From assembly GCA_030044045.1 (NCBI GenBank), contig JASHWO010000002.1:1-11749 (forward strand): DNA of 11,749 nucleotides, written 5' to 3'. The stretch is from Acidimicrobiales bacterium (GTDB taxonomy: Bacteria > Actinomycetota > Acidimicrobiia > Acidimicrobiales > RAAP-2). The notes beneath the pieces are model-generated. The model was not told the DNA's origin. It made no database searches and saw only the letters and a program-made list of their open reading frames with translations. Positions 11,188-11,749 of the stretch are shown in pieces. Within the stretch, counting starts at the first letter, position 1, and each line of letters begins with the position of its first letter. The translations under genes were made by a program, and so were the position numbers.

Positions 11188-11749
11188 CTGACCACTATCA
11201 CCTTCCGGCTGGACGGCCGGGACGTCGCGGTGCCCGACGACGACGGTACCTCCCTACTCGACGTGCTGCGCGAGCAGTTGGGCTGCCGGGCCCCGAAGGA
11301 CGGCTGCAGCCCCCAGGGCCAGTGCGGTTGCTGCACGGTGTGGGTCGACGGGTCGCCGCGGGTGTCCTGCGTCACCCCGGCGCGGCGGGTGGCCGGGCGC
11401 GAGGTCACCACCACCGAGGGCCTCCTGCCGGCGGTGCGGGAGCGGTGGGCGGCGGCGTTCGTGGCCGCCGGGGCCAGCCAGTGCGGCTTCTGCACCCCGG
11501 GCATCGTGCTGCGGCTGGCCGCGCTGGAGGTCCGGCAGGGTGGCTGGTCCGGGGACGTTTCCGCGGAAACGTCCGGTGCGTCGGGAGCGGCAGGCGGCGG
11601 CCGGGCCGGCGGGTCAGGCGGGGACCGCGCTGGCGGGCCGGACGGCAGTCGTGGTGACCGGCGGGCGGTGGACGAGTCGGCGGTGCGCACCGCGCTGCTG
11701 GCTCATCTGTGCCGGTGCACCGGCTGGCAGACCGTGGTGGAGGCGGCCT
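11188..11749 (+). CDS. [2Fe-2S] subunit of a molybdenum hydroxylase (CoxS/XdhC-like), 3' end beyond the window
   Basis: The frame stays open to the right edge (187 residues seen). It is the small electron-transfer subunit of xanthine dehydrogenase, aldehyde oxidase or CO dehydrogenase-type enzymes. The plant-type ferredoxin cluster uses C40, C46, C49 and C61 (DGCSPQGQCGCCTV, then SC). The helical second cluster uses C99, C102, C175 and C177 (QCGFCTPG, then LCRCTGW). Between these halves is a Gly/Ala/Arg-rich insertion of about 40 residues (118-160) that the family normally lacks, and it contains a 22-base palindrome. The frame has no ATG, GTG or TTG near the expected N terminus. CTG at 11188 gives the normal beginning MTTITFRLDGR, so a rare CTG start is proposed. 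It lies 8 bases after erpA. The catalytic and FAD subunits would be downstream, unseen, so the substrate is unknown. Confidence 0.88.
   Translation, partial: MTTITFRLDGRDVAVPDDDGTSLLDVLREQLGCRAPKDGCSPQGQCGCCTVWVDGSPRVSCVTPARRVAGREVTTTEGLLPAVRERWAAAFVAAGASQCGFCTPGIVLRLAALEVRQGGWSGDVSAETSGASGAAGGGRAGGSGGDRAGGPDGSRGDRRAVDESAVRTALLAHLCRCTGWQTVVEAA
11553..11574. repeat. Perfect 22-base palindrome, parS-like
   Basis: The left arm GGACGTTTCCG is followed directly by its exact reverse complement. The core GTTTC-CGCG-GAAAC has the same outer arms as the common bacterial parS site GTTTC-ACGT-GAAAC and differs only in the four central bases. It lies inside the coding region of the [2Fe-2S] subunit, encoding DVSAETS in the Gly-rich insertion. 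It may be a binding site for ParB or another dimeric protein; this is not proven. Confidence 0.6.

Noticed and set aside
1..11749. CRISPR arrays, tRNA or rRNA genes, insertion sequences
   Set aside because: No regularly spaced repeats, no tRNA-like cloverleaf or rRNA segments and no transposase-like frame were noticed on either strand by eye.

Overview
The window is about 11.7 kb of very GC-rich DNA. It has many GTG starts, 4-base GTGA gene overlaps and a WhiB regulator, so it comes from an actinobacterium. The mix of a WhiB/ArsA-pair locus, VKOR, DUF929-like thioredoxin proteins and leaderless-looking starts would suit the class Acidimicrobiia, but that placement is inference. It looks like ordinary chromosome with one probably acquired gene (Fic).

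Layout. (1) 1-3795, minus strand: a likely operon read right to left, made of two ArsA/Get3-type ATPases (3795-2812 and 2815-1562, overlapping by 4 bases), a stand-alone receiver protein (1552-1091) and a CorC/HlyC-like CBS protein that runs off the left edge. (2) 3928-4185, plus strand, divergent from the ATPases: a small WhiB Fe-S regulator. Mycobacteria have the same WhiB/ArsA-pair neighbourhood (whiB4 beside Rv3679-Rv3680). (3) 6897-4223, minus strand: a three-gene thiol-redox operon of DUF929-like protein A, VKOR and DUF929-like protein B. (4) 7123-7980, plus: a Nudix hydrolase. (5) 8108-9280, plus: a self-inhibited (class II) Fic protein with a C-terminal winged helix, lower in GC than its surroundings. 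(6) 10533-9301, minus: an Mrp/ApbC Fe-S carrier ATPase. (7) 10814-11179, plus, divergent from Mrp: an ErpA-type Fe-S carrier. It is followed after 8 bases by the [2Fe-2S] subunit of a molybdenum hydroxylase (11188 to the right edge), which appears to start at CTG.

How the genes fit together. Several encode redox or Fe-S functions: WhiB senses through a cluster, VKOR and the two CPYC proteins probably form disulfides outside the membrane, Mrp and ErpA deliver clusters, and the last gene makes a two-cluster enzyme subunit. The main points for a second look are: the two ArsA subunits have lost different catalytic elements, so a heterodimer would keep one complete ATP site; VKOR lies between two diverged copies of a DUF929-like CPYC protein; a perfect 22-base palindrome resembling parS sits inside a Gly-rich insertion of the [2Fe-2S] subunit; and a TAnnnT hexamer lies 6-7 bases before four GTG starts, which suggests leaderless transcripts.
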